Below, one piece after another: positions 27,023 to 35,611 of a stretch of 64,000 nucleotides of DNA; position 1 is the stretch's first letter, and every line of letters begins with the position of its first letter. Below the pieces are notes generated by a model. That model worked only from the letters and a program-made list of their open reading frames with translations, had not been told where the DNA came from and searched no databases. Made by a program: the position numbers and the translations under genes. The stretch spans positions 1 to 64,000 of the forward strand of contig NZ_VMRJ01000008.1 in assembly GCF_007713685.1 (NCBI RefSeq), read 5' to 3'. The stretch comes from Hymenobacter setariae (lineage in GTDB: Bacteria > Bacteroidota > Bacteroidia > Cytophagales > Hymenobacteraceae).

Positions 27023-27187
27023 CCGGAAAATCGACCGTTATACACCGGAAAATCGGCCGACGAGACCGGAAGAACGGCCGTTGGACGCCGGAAAATCGGC
27101 CGATGGAACCGGAAGAACGGCCGACAAGACCGGAAGGAATCCGTATCTTTTCCGGTATCAACGGCCAATCTTCCGGTTTACCCATGG
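27023..27187. repeat. Iterons of replicon 3, phased at 21-22 bp
   Basis: CCGG cores start at 27023, 27045, 27066, 27088, 27109, 27130, 27152 and 27173, every 21 or 22 bp, that is two helical turns. The first five extend to CCGGAAAATCGGCCG or CCGGAAGAACGGCCG, two alternating versions. The last three are degenerate and run up to the rep start at 27184. All copies therefore face the same side of the DNA. Confidence 0.88.
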
Positions 27188-28386
27188 ATGCAATGCAAAC
27201 GAGGCTGCACGAAGTAGCTTTTTTGAGCAACACTTTCGTCCGCTCCCCGCTGGCACTCAACAATGTCGAGGCCCGCATTTTTGCCCTGGCCCTGGGCTGC
27301 CTGCACCAGAAGCAGGATACGCTGGCTTTTCGCATCCATTTCAACGACATCACGCGTGGCGGCAGCACCGGGGGCAAGCAATATGCAGAGCTGGCCGCGG
27401 CCCAGACGCGCCTGACCCAACCCATCATCAACACCTCGCTCAAGAACGGCAAGAAGCGCCGTGATGCTATCTCCCTGTTCAACATCCTGAGCTTGGATGA
27501 GGGGACTAATCTAATAACCGGGGAATTCAATTCCCGGCTGAAGGAGCACCTGCTGGATTTGACGGGTAAATTCACGACCGTTGAGCTAGAGTCACTGCTC
27601 ACGCTCAAAAACGCGCATAGCCAGCGCCTGTTCTGGATTATGCGCAGCTACCATAACCAGACCTGGGAGGAACCACTGCCATTTGAGACGCTGCGGGAGT
27701 GGCTGTTCGGGGAAAACTCCGAACAGTACGCCGACTGGACGGATTTTAATCGCTACGTGCTCAAGCCCGCGATTGAAGAGTTCCGGGCCATTGGTTGGCA
27801 GGTGGACGTGACCATGCAGAAGCGCGGCCGGCGGGTCGAGGCGCTGGTGTTTAAGATGACTAGCACCCGGGAGACGCTGGTGCCGGTCGCGAAAGCCAAG
27901 AAAGCGCTGACGCTGACGGAGATTGAAGAATTCCGGAAGATGCTGGAAGCAACTTACCGGGAATTGCCGGCGCTTTACGACCGACTGCGACTTGACTTCG
28001 AGCTGAAGGAATACCAGGCGCGCGAAGTAGTGCAGAATATCAAGGACCTGACGGCCTACCGGTCGGTCACCAAAGTACTCCACGACGTGCGGATAGCCTT
28101 GGCCAACCGCAAGCCGATTAAGTCGCTGCCTGCCTACACGCTCAGTCAGCTAAAAGCCGTCCTCCCCGTTTACCAAACGCTGGGGGCGACGCCAGCCGCC
28201 CCGGCTACGAAGAAAGCGCCTGCTGTGCAGGAAGCGCTACGCGCGCAACTCCACGAAGTGCAGGAGCGGTTGAAGTTTGTGCAAAAAGAGGCCCCGACGA
28301 ACCTGTTTTCCGAGCAGGAAAAAGCGGCCCGCATAGCCGCCATTAAAGCTGAAATCGTGGAATTGACCGAAAAATTAGCGCAGTAG
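27184..28386 (+). CDS. Plasmid replication initiator (Rep_3 family), replicon 3
   Basis: A 400-residue initiator of a different branch from the two upstream copies. It has the Rep_3 pattern: FVRSPLALNNVEARIFALAL, FNDITRGGSTGGKQYAEL, KFTTVELESLLTLKNAHSQR, LFWIMRSY and a second winged-helix with W-DFNRYVLKPAIEEFRAIGW. A C-terminal tail of about 120 residues ends in a coiled-coil-like segment (LHEVQERLKFVQKEA). The start at ATG 27184 is chosen because translation from 27103 would run through the iterons. Confidence 0.9.
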   Translation: MDAMQTRLHEVAFLSNTFVRSPLALNNVEARIFALALGCLHQKQDTLAFRIHFNDITRGGSTGGKQYAELAAAQTRLTQPIINTSLKNGKKRRDAISLFNILSLDEGTNLITGEFNSRLKEHLLDLTGKFTTVELESLLTLKNAHSQRLFWIMRSYHNQTWEEPLPFETLREWLFGENSEQYADWTDFNRYVLKPAIEEFRAIGWQVDVTMQKRGRRVEALVFKMTSTRETLVPVAKAKKALTLTEIEEFRKMLEATYRELPALYDRLRLDFELKEYQAREVVQNIKDLTAYRSVTKVLHDVRIALANRKPIKSLPAYTLSQLKAVLPVYQTLGATPAAPATKKAPAVQEALRAQLHEVQERLKFVQKEAPTNLFSEQEKAARIAAIKAEIVELTEKLAQ

Positions 28387-28556
28387 TCTGCCATCTGCAA
28401 TCACTGAATCTAGCTAGTGTGTGGTGTGTCCCCTACCCCTACAGGTCGGCGTAGTTGCCCCGAAACTTCCAGCACGGTCCAGGGCCTCGGAACACCTGCT
28501 GTGAGGTGGTCGGGTAAATGTGGACAGAATAGGGTCTTACCTTTCGCACGTCATGA
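28387..28556. other. Spacer with probable IS left end
   Basis: No gene. The stretch TGTGGACAGAATAGGGTCTT at about 28517-28536 precedes the orfA remnant at a distance typical of an IS3-family left inverted repeat, but no partner repeat was found. Confidence 0.3.
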
Positions 28557-28691
28557 ATGCCAACCCCTGCCCCCACCAAACGTCGGCGCTAGGATGCCGC
28601 CTTCCGGGCCGAGGCCCTGCGCTTAGTCGCTGAAGGTTGCTCGACCCAGGCTGCGGCGCACGCCCTCACTATCGACCCCAAGCGCAGTTAG
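28557..28691 (+). pseudogene. IS3-family OrfA remnant
   Basis: Translation from ATG 28557 gives MPTPAPTKRRR, then an in-frame TAG, then DAAFRAEALRLVAEGCSTQA and AAHALTIDPKR. This is the N-terminal helix-turn-helix of an IS3-type OrfA (RRRYDAAFRAEALRL... pattern). The TAG replaces the usual Tyr, and the frame closes at 28689 where the family continues with a KWQ motif. No orfB follows. Confidence 0.7.
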
Positions 28692-28838
28692 TAAGTAGCA
28701 AAAAGAAACGCTTACTCCCGTGGCGGCCCGTGGGGCGGAGCTGGTGTTGTCCTGGGCTTAGTGATGGAAGCTGTTACCTTCATAATTTCGCAGGCCTGGG
28801 CGAAATTTCTCGACTAGGCTTGTGCACGCCCACCGTCC

Positions 28839-29738
28839 ATGGCCCGCGACTCCGCAAAAGCCCGTCCCGCTACTCTGGTTGGAACCACTCGGCTAAGAGA
28901 ACTGCTACGGCCCTATGCCAGCAGTGGGGCCGAGTGGTTCATAACGGCGGCTTGCTCACTACTACCGGCATCAGAAGTTCCGGCGCTGACCGTAATCGTG
29001 TGGCTGAATGGGCAGGAGCTGGCCCGGTGGCCCCTGCACGCAATGGCTTACGGCAGCCTGGTGAGCCAGCTCATCAAGCAGCCAGCCGGCCCATTTGCCA
29101 TCCCGCACGCCCGCGATTTTGCGTATGATGAGTATGCCGAGTTCGAGGCGCGCCTCACCGAGGCGAGGCGCGTGCTTGCCGACCTGATTCCGCCCTATAA
29201 CGCGCTGCTGTACCGGCTAAGCTACACGACACGGGCGGCGGGCTTATCGGCCAAGCAGGTGGCCAGCTGGGTCAGCCAGGCCGAGCAGGCGCTGGCCGCG
29301 ACCCAGGGCGTAGCGCTGCGGCAGCTCCTTCGCGCGGTGGGTCCCCCGCGCTTTGCCGCGCATTCCCACCAGCTCAACGCTTTACTTCCCAGCGTGGAGC
29401 AGGGCAGGCGGCAGGCGATAGCGTTTTTGGCCCACGCCCTGCCGCCTACTTCCCCAGCGGAGCCGGGGGAACCGACAACCCCGGGCGCGGAATACAGCCA
29501 ATGGGATTGGGTTGAGCTGCAACTTGATAAGCGGGGCGTTTCAGCCGAGCTGGCGTGGGAAAAGTTCAGGTATTTGCCCGAGGTGGAGGCAAGAGTAGCC
29601 CCGTTCGGGAGTGCCGCGGCCGGGGCGGGCGCCCCATCCGAGTCGGTGGCAGGCCCACCCGCGGCGGAAAACCCCGTCCGCGAGCAGCTGCTGAAGATTC
29701 GCCGGCAGGTCGATACTCTGCTGGCTATCCTTGACTAG
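28839..29738 (+). CDS. Hypothetical protein, first of a three-gene group
   Basis: A 299-residue protein I do not recognise. The N-terminal third (about 10-95) reads as a compact alpha/beta domain (EWFITAACSLLPASEVPALT, VIVWLNGQELARWPLH). The middle is helical, and the last 80 residues are Ala/Pro/Gly-rich and then end in a helix (EQLLKIRRQVDTLLAIL). There is no signal peptide. The next gene follows after 13 bp, suggesting co-transcription. Confidence 0.65.
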   Translation: MARDSAKARPATLVGTTRLRELLRPYASSGAEWFITAACSLLPASEVPALTVIVWLNGQELARWPLHAMAYGSLVSQLIKQPAGPFAIPHARDFAYDEYAEFEARLTEARRVLADLIPPYNALLYRLSYTTRAAGLSAKQVASWVSQAEQALAATQGVALRQLLRAVGPPRFAAHSHQLNALLPSVEQGRRQAIAFLAHALPPTSPAEPGEPTTPGAEYSQWDWVELQLDKRGVSAELAWEKFRYLPEVEARVAPFGSAAAGAGAPSESVAGPPAAENPVREQLLKIRRQVDTLLAILD

Positions 29739-29751
29739 GTAGGCTTACCCC

Positions 29752-30441
29752 ATGAATATTGCCGGGATTACCGACATTTTGGAAAATTTAGAAACGGGCG
29801 CCATCACGTGGGAGCAAGCCCTGCGGCAGGTAACAAGCTTGCCTAAGGTCTGGCAAACCGCCGAGTGGAAAGCGCGTCGGCAGGCCCTCATTCAGGATAA
29901 TTGCGCGGTGTGCGCGACGACCAAGGGACCGTTTGTGTTGCAGCATCTGACCCCCACGCTTTCGTTTAAAGAGATGTGCCAGGTGGTTAAATACGAGTTG
30001 CGCCAACAACTCCTACCGCAAGTCAACGCCGCACTCCCCGACGCGGAGGTGGCGGCCCACATCGGCGCCGGCGAGTCGCGTAAGGCCTGCCCCCACTGCG
30101 GGGCGCTCAGTATTCGCCATCGCCTGACAATAGCGCCGCATTACGTATGCGGCAAATACGGGCCGGGAGGGGCGGGCTTTGATGAGCCTACTGCCGTGGC
30201 ATACTATATCAAGCAGCGCACGACGGACCGGGCCTACGCCATGAAGCTGGCGCGTGAGTTCCTGGCCAGCGTGGCCACGATTGCGCGGCTGCGGGAGTAT
30301 GACCAGCAGATTCAGCACGAAGCCACCCTACGCAGCCTGCGCCAGTCGCTGGCTTACCGCTCGCTGACCCACACGGCAACCTACTGCAAGGGTTGCGCAT
30401 TCAAGGCTGACTGGCCCTACATGCTGCGTCAGGCGCAGTAA
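29752..30441 (+). CDS. Hypothetical protein with three CxxC zinc-binding pairs
   Basis: A 229-residue protein. Near residue 47 it has CAVCATTKGPFVLQHLTP, reminiscent of the opening of HNH/zinc-knuckle domains (CxxC then His). A treble-clef-like ribbon ACPHCGALSIRHR ... YVCGKYG follows near residue 115, and CKGCAFKADWPYM lies near the C-terminus. It probably binds two zinc ions. The asparagine/histidine nuclease residues are not evident, so nuclease activity is doubtful. It lies in a likely operon with the preceding gene. Confidence 0.6.
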   Translation: MNIAGITDILENLETGAITWEQALRQVTSLPKVWQTAEWKARRQALIQDNCAVCATTKGPFVLQHLTPTLSFKEMCQVVKYELRQQLLPQVNAALPDAEVAAHIGAGESRKACPHCGALSIRHRLTIAPHYVCGKYGPGGAGFDEPTAVAYYIKQRTTDRAYAMKLAREFLASVATIARLREYDQQIQHEATLRSLRQSLAYRSLTHTATYCKGCAFKADWPYMLRQAQ

Positions 30442-30486
30442 CGGCCAGGCGGGTGCACTTTTGCAAATATCTTACCATTCGTTCTT

Positions 30487-30966
30487 ATGGAAATTCCGGG
30501 TGTTTTACCACTCATTCTGGAAGACTGGGAATCGCATCTGGCTGGAATTCCGAAAGGAGAGTCTGGCGAAACGGCCGAGTTTTTTCTGCATTTGCAGGTG
30601 ACCGACTGGCCGCATGAGCCGGAGAAGTTCTTTGTGATGTCCGACCAGCGCCGGCCGTATGCGGGTGGCTCGGCCATAGCCCCTGCTGATTCACTGCGCA
30701 AGCTGTGGGCCCTGAATGGGTTGCGCGATGCCCTCAAAGCGCAGCTAGTGGCCCTTATCGAGTCGTACTGCCGCAAAACCGGCCAGCTGCCGCTGCCGGG
30801 TGACGAGTTCGTCGTCAAGGCTACGTCCGCCCAGGATGACGAGTTAAGTTGGCGCGGGCATTATGTGGTCACGAAACGGCTCCTCATGCCCCCGTACCTC
30901 AGGCCCCAAGATTACGTTTATCTCTTCCTGAACGAGTTGGAGTGGACTCAGAGTACCTTGCCCTGA
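30487..30966 (+). CDS. Hypothetical protein
   Basis: A 159-residue soluble protein with an acidic N-terminus (MEIPGVLPLILEDWESHLAG) and a central VTDWPHEPEKFFVMSDQRRP block. No family recognised. It follows the zinc-binding protein by 45 bp on the same strand, so it may be the third gene of that unit. Confidence 0.6.
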   Translation: MEIPGVLPLILEDWESHLAGIPKGESGETAEFFLHLQVTDWPHEPEKFFVMSDQRRPYAGGSAIAPADSLRKLWALNGLRDALKAQLVALIESYCRKTGQLPLPGDEFVVKATSAQDDELSWRGHYVVTKRLLMPPYLRPQDYVYLFLNELEWTQSTLP

Positions 30967-31170
30967 GAGTCGGCCTAGGTCCTACCCGAAGCTAGCGGGA
31001 GGCAAGCAAACCCTGCTGCGCTGGTAATAAAGCAGGAATCTGCGACTACCAGTGCCTGCTGGTAGGTAAGCAAGTAGTCGCTATAAGCTTAGCGGAAATT
31101 TCTGTTCCTGCTCTTGTGCTACCCCGTTACGGGTAGCATTGCGCCGAAAAAGCTGCCGTGTCGGCTGCCG

Positions 31171-31178
31171 TATCTTTG
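31171..31178 (+). promoter_or_regulatory. Bacteroidota -7 element of the ATPase-nuclease pair
   Basis: TATCTTTG matches TAnnTTTG exactly and lies 20 nt before the ATPase ATG at 31199. No well-spaced TTTG (-33) is visible. Confidence 0.45.
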
Positions 31179-31198
31179 GCCCCTTAGATGCCGGGTAT

Positions 31199-32455
31199 AT
31201 GAGCAAGCTGAAAATTAAGAATTTTGGGCCGATAACCACTGGCTATGCCAGCGAAGACGGCTTTATGGACTTCCACAAGGTGACGGTTTTCATCGGTAGT
31301 CAGGGCAGTGGTAAAAGCAGTGTCGCCAAGCTTTTTTCAACCATGAGCTGGCTGGAAAAAGCCCTGTTTCAGGGGCGGGTGACGGCAGATTATATTACCC
31401 GGGATAATTTGTTTGTGAATGAGTACTGCGCCTACATGAACCTGAAAAGCTACTTCCGGACCGATACCCTTATCGAGTACCAGGGCAGGGTTGGCGTATT
31501 ACGGTATGAGCAGCAGAAGCTGACGGTCAAGCTGCATCAGGAAAGCACTGGGTATCGCGTGCCGAAAATCATGTACGTACCAGCCGAGCGCAATTTTTTG
31601 AGTGCGGTAGATGAACCGGATAAACTAAAAGGGCTGCCGAGCGCCTTACTGGAGTTTTGGGAGGAACTGCGCCGCGCCCAACGAGAAACCACGAACAGCT
31701 TGCCGCTGCCCGTCGGCAACCTCCGTTTCGACTACGATAAGTCGGAGAAGATTCCGTGGCTTAGCGGCAAGACGGCCGGCCAGGTAGACTTTCGGCTGCG
31801 GTTGTCGGAGGCTTCCAGCGGCTTCCAGTCGCTGGTTCCCCTGCTGCTGGTGTCACGTAATCTGGCCCTGGCCATTCACAAAGAACACGATGCCTCACGC
31901 AGCGAGTTGAGCGGTGAGGAGCGGCGGCGCTTGCGCCAGCAGGTCGATGCGATTCTAAAAGCTAACCTACCCCTCGAAGTGCAACAGGAGGCCTTGGAGT
32001 CGCTGGCCGCACGCTTTCGTCGCGAGACGTTCCTGAATGTAGTGGAAGAGCCCGAGCAGAATCTGTTCCCAGCCTCGCAGCGGGTGGTCCTGTATGAGCT
32101 GCTCAGCTACGCCAATACGACGCCGGGCAACGAGTTAGTTATCACCACGCATAGTCCCTACATCATTAACTACCTTACGCTGGCCATCAAAGCGGACGAG
32201 GTAAAAAACGAAGTGGTAGCGGCCCCACATCACGCCCAGCTTCGTAATCAACTGAATACGATAGTACCCGACCAGGCTACCCTGGCGGCCGGCAGCACCG
32301 TGGTGTACGCCCTTACCAGCGCCGGTACCATCACGCGCTTACCCATGGATGGCGGCATCCCCTCCGACGAAAACGACCTGAACAACGCGCTCGGCGAGGC
32401 CAATGCCCACTTCTCCGATTTGCTGGAAATAGAATTGGCCGCTCTCAATGCCTGA
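31199..32455 (+). CDS. OLD-like AAA ATPase of a two-gene nuclease module
   Basis: A 418-residue ABC-type ATPase of the OLD/RecF-like class. It begins with the typical LKIKNFGPI strand and then has Walker A GSQGSGKSSVAKLF (about 28-41). A PAERNFLSAVDEPDKL segment follows, then the signature-like SEASSGFQSLVPLL, Walker B LNVVEEPEQNLFP and the H-loop VITTHSPYIINYL. No TOPRIM domain follows, unlike full OLD nucleases; the nuclease is instead a separate gene overlapping by 8 nt. The start at 31199 is set by the first motif. I infer an anti-phage role. Confidence 0.85.
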   Translation: MSKLKIKNFGPITTGYASEDGFMDFHKVTVFIGSQGSGKSSVAKLFSTMSWLEKALFQGRVTADYITRDNLFVNEYCAYMNLKSYFRTDTLIEYQGRVGVLRYEQQKLTVKLHQESTGYRVPKIMYVPAERNFLSAVDEPDKLKGLPSALLEFWEELRRAQRETTNSLPLPVGNLRFDYDKSEKIPWLSGKTAGQVDFRLRLSEASSGFQSLVPLLLVSRNLALAIHKEHDASRSELSGEERRRLRQQVDAILKANLPLEVQQEALESLAARFRRETFLNVVEEPEQNLFPASQRVVLYELLSYANTTPGNELVITTHSPYIINYLTLAIKADEVKNEVVAAPHHAQLRNQLNTIVPDQATLAAGSTVVYALTSAGTITRLPMDGGIPSDENDLNNALGEANAHFSDLLEIELAALNA

Positions 32456-32933
32456 TTTCTTTACCGGCTTTTGCGAAAGCGGTCAGCCTTCCGATACGCT
32501 TCTCAACGAGCAGCTATTCGGCATCTGCGACGACGCCACCCGGCGAACCGAGCCAGCCTATGTCAGCACGAGCGTAGCAGCAGCGGCCACTTGGATTGCG
32601 CGAGTCGAGAACAGGGCCGGTTACGAGGTACTATTCAAGGCGGTTGACCAGTGCATTCTGATTCTTAAGGGCAGTGGCCAGCTCCAGAGCCGCTGCGATG
32701 GGATGCTGCTGTACAACTCCACCATCATTTTTGTGGAGCTGAAAGAACAAAGAGACCCCGGCAAAAAGTGGGCCTTTGAGGGCTCCGAGCAGGTGAAGCA
32801 GACTATCAAGGACTTCAAAGCCGCGCACGATACCACGGGCAAAATCCTGAGGGCCTACGTCGCCAACAGAATTCAGCCCAACGCGCAGCAAGCGCATTTC
32901 AGCGTGTTAAACAATTTCTTTAAGGCAACGTAG
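32448..32933 (+). CDS. Small PD-(D/E)XK nuclease-like partner of the ATPase
   Basis: A 161-residue protein. The core pattern of a restriction-endonuclease-like fold is visible: CDGMLLYNSTIIFVELKEQR, with D84 and E97-x-K99, followed by a Gln-bearing helix (EGSEQVKQTIKDFK). The start codon lies within the last codons of the ATPase gene (overlap 32448-32455), so the two products are probably made together and act as a complex. I do not know an exact named system with this pairing. Confidence 0.7.
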   Translation: MPDFFTGFCESGQPSDTLLNEQLFGICDDATRRTEPAYVSTSVAAAATWIARVENRAGYEVLFKAVDQCILILKGSGQLQSRCDGMLLYNSTIIFVELKEQRDPGKKWAFEGSEQVKQTIKDFKAAHDTTGKILRAYVANRIQPNAQQAHFSVLNNFFKAT

Positions 32934-33046
32934 GTTGTGCTGCGGGTGCAAGGTACAATCGAGCTGGTGTGAAGGTAATTATTCACTCCGCCATACGCCG
33001 TCCGCCTCTCCCCTACCTTGCCGGCCCGACGCGCCCGGTGGCCCGG

Positions 33047-33466
33047 CTACTTCGTGCGCCTTTTCTGGCGACGGTTGAGTTCCGCTTCTTCCTTGGCGGC
33101 CAGGATACTTTCCTGTTCCGGAGGCAGTGGCTCCCGCGCCTGGGGTTTGTCGTGCAGGTAAGTGGTTAAGGCGCGCTCCAAAACATCCTGCAGGGGTAAT
33201 CGCGCCATGTAGGCATACGTAAACCACTCCCGGAATACGGCCGGCGGCAGGTTATTCGTGAAGGGAATACGCAGCGGCTTTTCTTCATCCGGACTTTCCG
33301 TACGTATGGTATGTACGATACTTTCCGTACGTATTGTACTTTTTACTTGGTTTTCCGCCGCTGACGGCACCAGGGCTGGCTCGCGTGCTACCGGAGGGTG
33401 CAGAATATCATCGTGGCTGGTCGCGGACGAAGCTAACCGAACGGGGGGCATTTTCTTAGGCGGCAT
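33047..33466 (-). CDS. Small partner of ParA (candidate centromere-binding protein), locus 1
   Basis: A 139-residue protein translated right after ParA (11-nt overlap). The N-terminal half is low-complexity and contains the duplicated peptide TIRTES, which is encoded by two TACGTA-bearing DNA repeats (33301, 33328). The C-terminal half is helical (LPPAVFREWFTYAYMARLPL, QDVLERALTTYL) with a basic tail, EAELNRRQKRRTK. Gene order and size fit a ParB-equivalent of a type Ib-like system, but no ribbon-helix-helix motif is certain. The start at 33466 is chosen because the longer frame overlaps parA deeply. Confidence 0.65.
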   Translation of the reverse strand: MPPKKMPPVRLASSATSHDDILHPPVAREPALVPSAAENQVKSTIRTESIVHTIRTESPDEEKPLRIPFTNNLPPAVFREWFTYAYMARLPLQDVLERALTTYLHDKPQAREPLPPEQESILAAKEEAELNRRQKRRTK

Positions 33467-34289
33467 GGGGTACGTTGAGACGGGTGAGAAACTCTTCCGT
33501 GAGCGCACGGTAATCAGCGGCGCCGTTGGAAGTCGGCGCCCAGTCGTAGATGGCCTGCTGGCCCGCCTGGGATTCGTCGAGGGCGACATTTTCCCGGATG
33601 GTCTGCTGCATAACCAGCTTGCCCAGCATGGGGTCCGCTTCGAGCGCCCGCGCGTACTGGTGGTGCAGCGCCTTGCGGTAGGTGCGGGCATACTTGGTAA
33701 AGAAGATGCCCCCGATGCGCAGGTGCGGGTTGAAATTCCGTCGAATAACCCCCACCATCTCCACTACTTTAGTCAGGCCTTCGCTGTTGAAGTAGTTTGG
33801 CTGCAAGGGAATAAATACTGCCTCGCTGGCGACCATCGCCGACACCGCCAGGGTACCCAGATAGGGCGAGGTATCAATAAGCACAAAATCAAAGCTCACC
33901 GGCAAGCGCTTATCCCCCGCCCCCAGGGCCTGGCTCCCCGCCAGCGCGGTAACGAGGTCCTGGAGCGCATTGCGAAAAAACCAGCCGTAATCCATCTCCT
34001 GACCGAGCAGCTTCTCCTGCCTCGTCAGGTCCTCTCCCGCCGTTACGCAGTACAGGTTAGACGCCGCGGCGTTGAGTTGCGGGCCTAAACCATTGGCCGT
34101 GGCTAGCGCGGCGGCCAGCGACCCTGGCACGGCGGGCAAGTCGGCAATAGTTGAGCTGGCATTGCCCTGCGGGTCAGCATCTATCAATAAGGTCTGGTAA
34201 CCGAGCTGCGCCAGCCGGTGCGCAATGGCTAGGGCGGAAGTTGTTTTGCCCACGCCTCCCTTTCGGTTGGCAAACGTAATAATTCGCAT
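33456..34289 (-). CDS. parA: ParA-family partition ATPase, locus 1
   Basis: A 277-residue ParA. Deviant Walker A FANRKGGVGKTTSALAIA; LLIDADPQGNASSTI; Walker B VLIDTSPYLGTLAVSA; IPLQPNYFNSEGL and FFTKYARTYRKALH follow, all typical of plasmid ParA. With the downstream small protein and the TACGTA repeats on both sides it forms a complete plasmid-segregation locus. Confidence 0.92.
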   Translation of the reverse strand: MRIITFANRKGGVGKTTSALAIAHRLAQLGYQTLLIDADPQGNASSTIADLPAVPGSLAAALATANGLGPQLNAAASNLYCVTAGEDLTRQEKLLGQEMDYGWFFRNALQDLVTALAGSQALGAGDKRLPVSFDFVLIDTSPYLGTLAVSAMVASEAVFIPLQPNYFNSEGLTKVVEMVGVIRRNFNPHLRIGGIFFTKYARTYRKALHHQYARALEADPMLGKLVMQQTIRENVALDESQAGQQAIYDWAPTSNGAADYRALTEEFLTRLNVPHAA

Positions 34290-34422
34290 AAAAACGATGA
34301 GAACTGGTTTAGAAACAAATGTAAGCGATAAATACCATGTTGGTCATACTTACTGCAAGTATGAAAAGTGTTACACGTAATATACTTACGGTACGTGCCA
34401 TAAGTATAGCATCCTTTTTTCA

Positions 34423-34697
34423 TACGTATTATAAACAGCTATTGTGCTAAATTTAGTGAACAGGCTTGGTCCCATATCCCTGGGATTCAGCCGTCACTTT
34501 AATTATAACTTACTGAAATAATGCACAGTAAATATATTTTTAGTGTGATACGTATAATATGTGTAATACTGAATATATGATACTGAATAGGTGGATATGT
34601 TGTGCGCAGGGTGAGCAACATATTTTTATGCTTACTATAAGTACCGACCGTATCTTGCGTTTAATACGTACAATACTTATCGTAAATATCATACGTA
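34423..34697. repeat. TACGTA cluster upstream of parA, locus 1
   Basis: TACGTA occurs at 34423, 34549, 34665 and 34692, mostly within longer ATACGTAT-like contexts (CATACGTATT, GATACGTATA, CATACGTATA). Related half-sites (GTACGTGCC, GTACAATAC) lie between. With the sites at 33301 and 33328 inside the partner gene and at 35443, 35452 and 35479 beyond, there are nine in about 2.2 kb; about one would be expected by chance. These are probable binding sites of the partition protein. Confidence 0.65.
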
Positions 34698-35438
34698 TAA
34701 AAATAATATCAGGTTCATTGTGCCGCCTTAAGCTAGGAAAAAGTAACGGTCGCGTTGGCCAGCCAGACCAACTGCCAGCCGTACAAGCGTCAGTGAATAC
34801 GCGGCTTTATCAGCGCTCCTATCAAAGTGGTAAACTCATCGGCATCGACTAGAAAGCCGCTCCGTGGAATGGTGTGGCACGCCGTATGCTATGCCAAAGA
34901 AGCGATGCAGTATAAGGCGTCGCTAGCGTAGGTGCGGTTGATGGGCTCCGCTGCTAAGACCGGGCTCTGACGCAGGAAGGCACGTTGGAAACTAGACCCA
35001 ACCCGCCATAGAGCGACAGGATTCTACTTGCCACTTTAGCAGTCCTGACTACGGCGCTAACCTAGCCAGGGTAGCGCGTCAGCAGCCCGGTTTTCCGCGC
35101 CCCGCTGGCAGACTGAAAAATCCACGGCACTGGTTGAGCCCCCAACAGCGTGGGAAGGGTATCGAGGTGCGCTACCCTGATTAGGGCTTTTTTACCCTGC
35201 GCGGGTAGCAGCGGGGCCAGTAGGTAAGCATTGAACCAGTTCTTTGCACTGGTAGCAAGACCATCGCACGGCCCCAGCATTACAGGGTAGTTGTACTGCC
35301 GCCTCGGTAATTCCCCCCGGCTGCTTTTGTAACTGGGCAGCCTGGTAACAGGAGCACCGGCGCACGTAACTCTTCACCAAGTACAGCTGGTAGCCAAGCT
35401 CGCAGGTGGCTACCAGCTGCATCTAGTAGCTGTTTGCA

Positions 35439-35461
35439 GTAATACGTACCGTACGTATTAC
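35439..35461. repeat. 23-bp perfect palindrome with two TACGTA sites
   Basis: GTAATACGTAC, one central C at 35450, then GTACGTATTAC: 11-bp arms without mismatch. A further TACGTA follows at 35479. It is the best single candidate for a core partition site or regulator operator of locus 1. Confidence 0.7.
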
Positions 35462-35611
35462 ACATATCAAAATTATTGTACGTATGATGCAGATAGTTAA
35501 ACTTTAGATAAGAACCTGTTTTTTACTTGAAACGGCTGCCGATACAAGCATTTCCCCATTTTACGCCGTGACCAGCAGGCGCTTACCTAATAGGGGAGAG
35601 GGCTCCCTGGA

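Larger units (their letters stand above)
34290..35611. other. 1.3-kb gene-free region, candidate centromere
   Basis: No credible gene. The parts nearest the ends (34290-34720 and 35430-35510) are AT-rich and full of palindromic TACGTA sites. The middle (34730-35430) is of mixed composition with only shadow-like ORFs and may be decayed DNA. The AT-rich blocks include the parA promoter. Confidence 0.6.

Noticed and set aside
21872..27187. The three direct-repeat arrays as a CRISPR
   Set aside because: Repeats are 15-21 bp with 6-16 bp gaps, each lies directly upstream of a replication initiator, and no cas gene is present.
34559..35422. Several 60-100 codon ORFs in the gap downstream of the par locus 1 promoter
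   Set aside because: They cross AT-rich repeats or lie in mixed DNA with no motif; the region is better read as cis-acting and decayed sequence.
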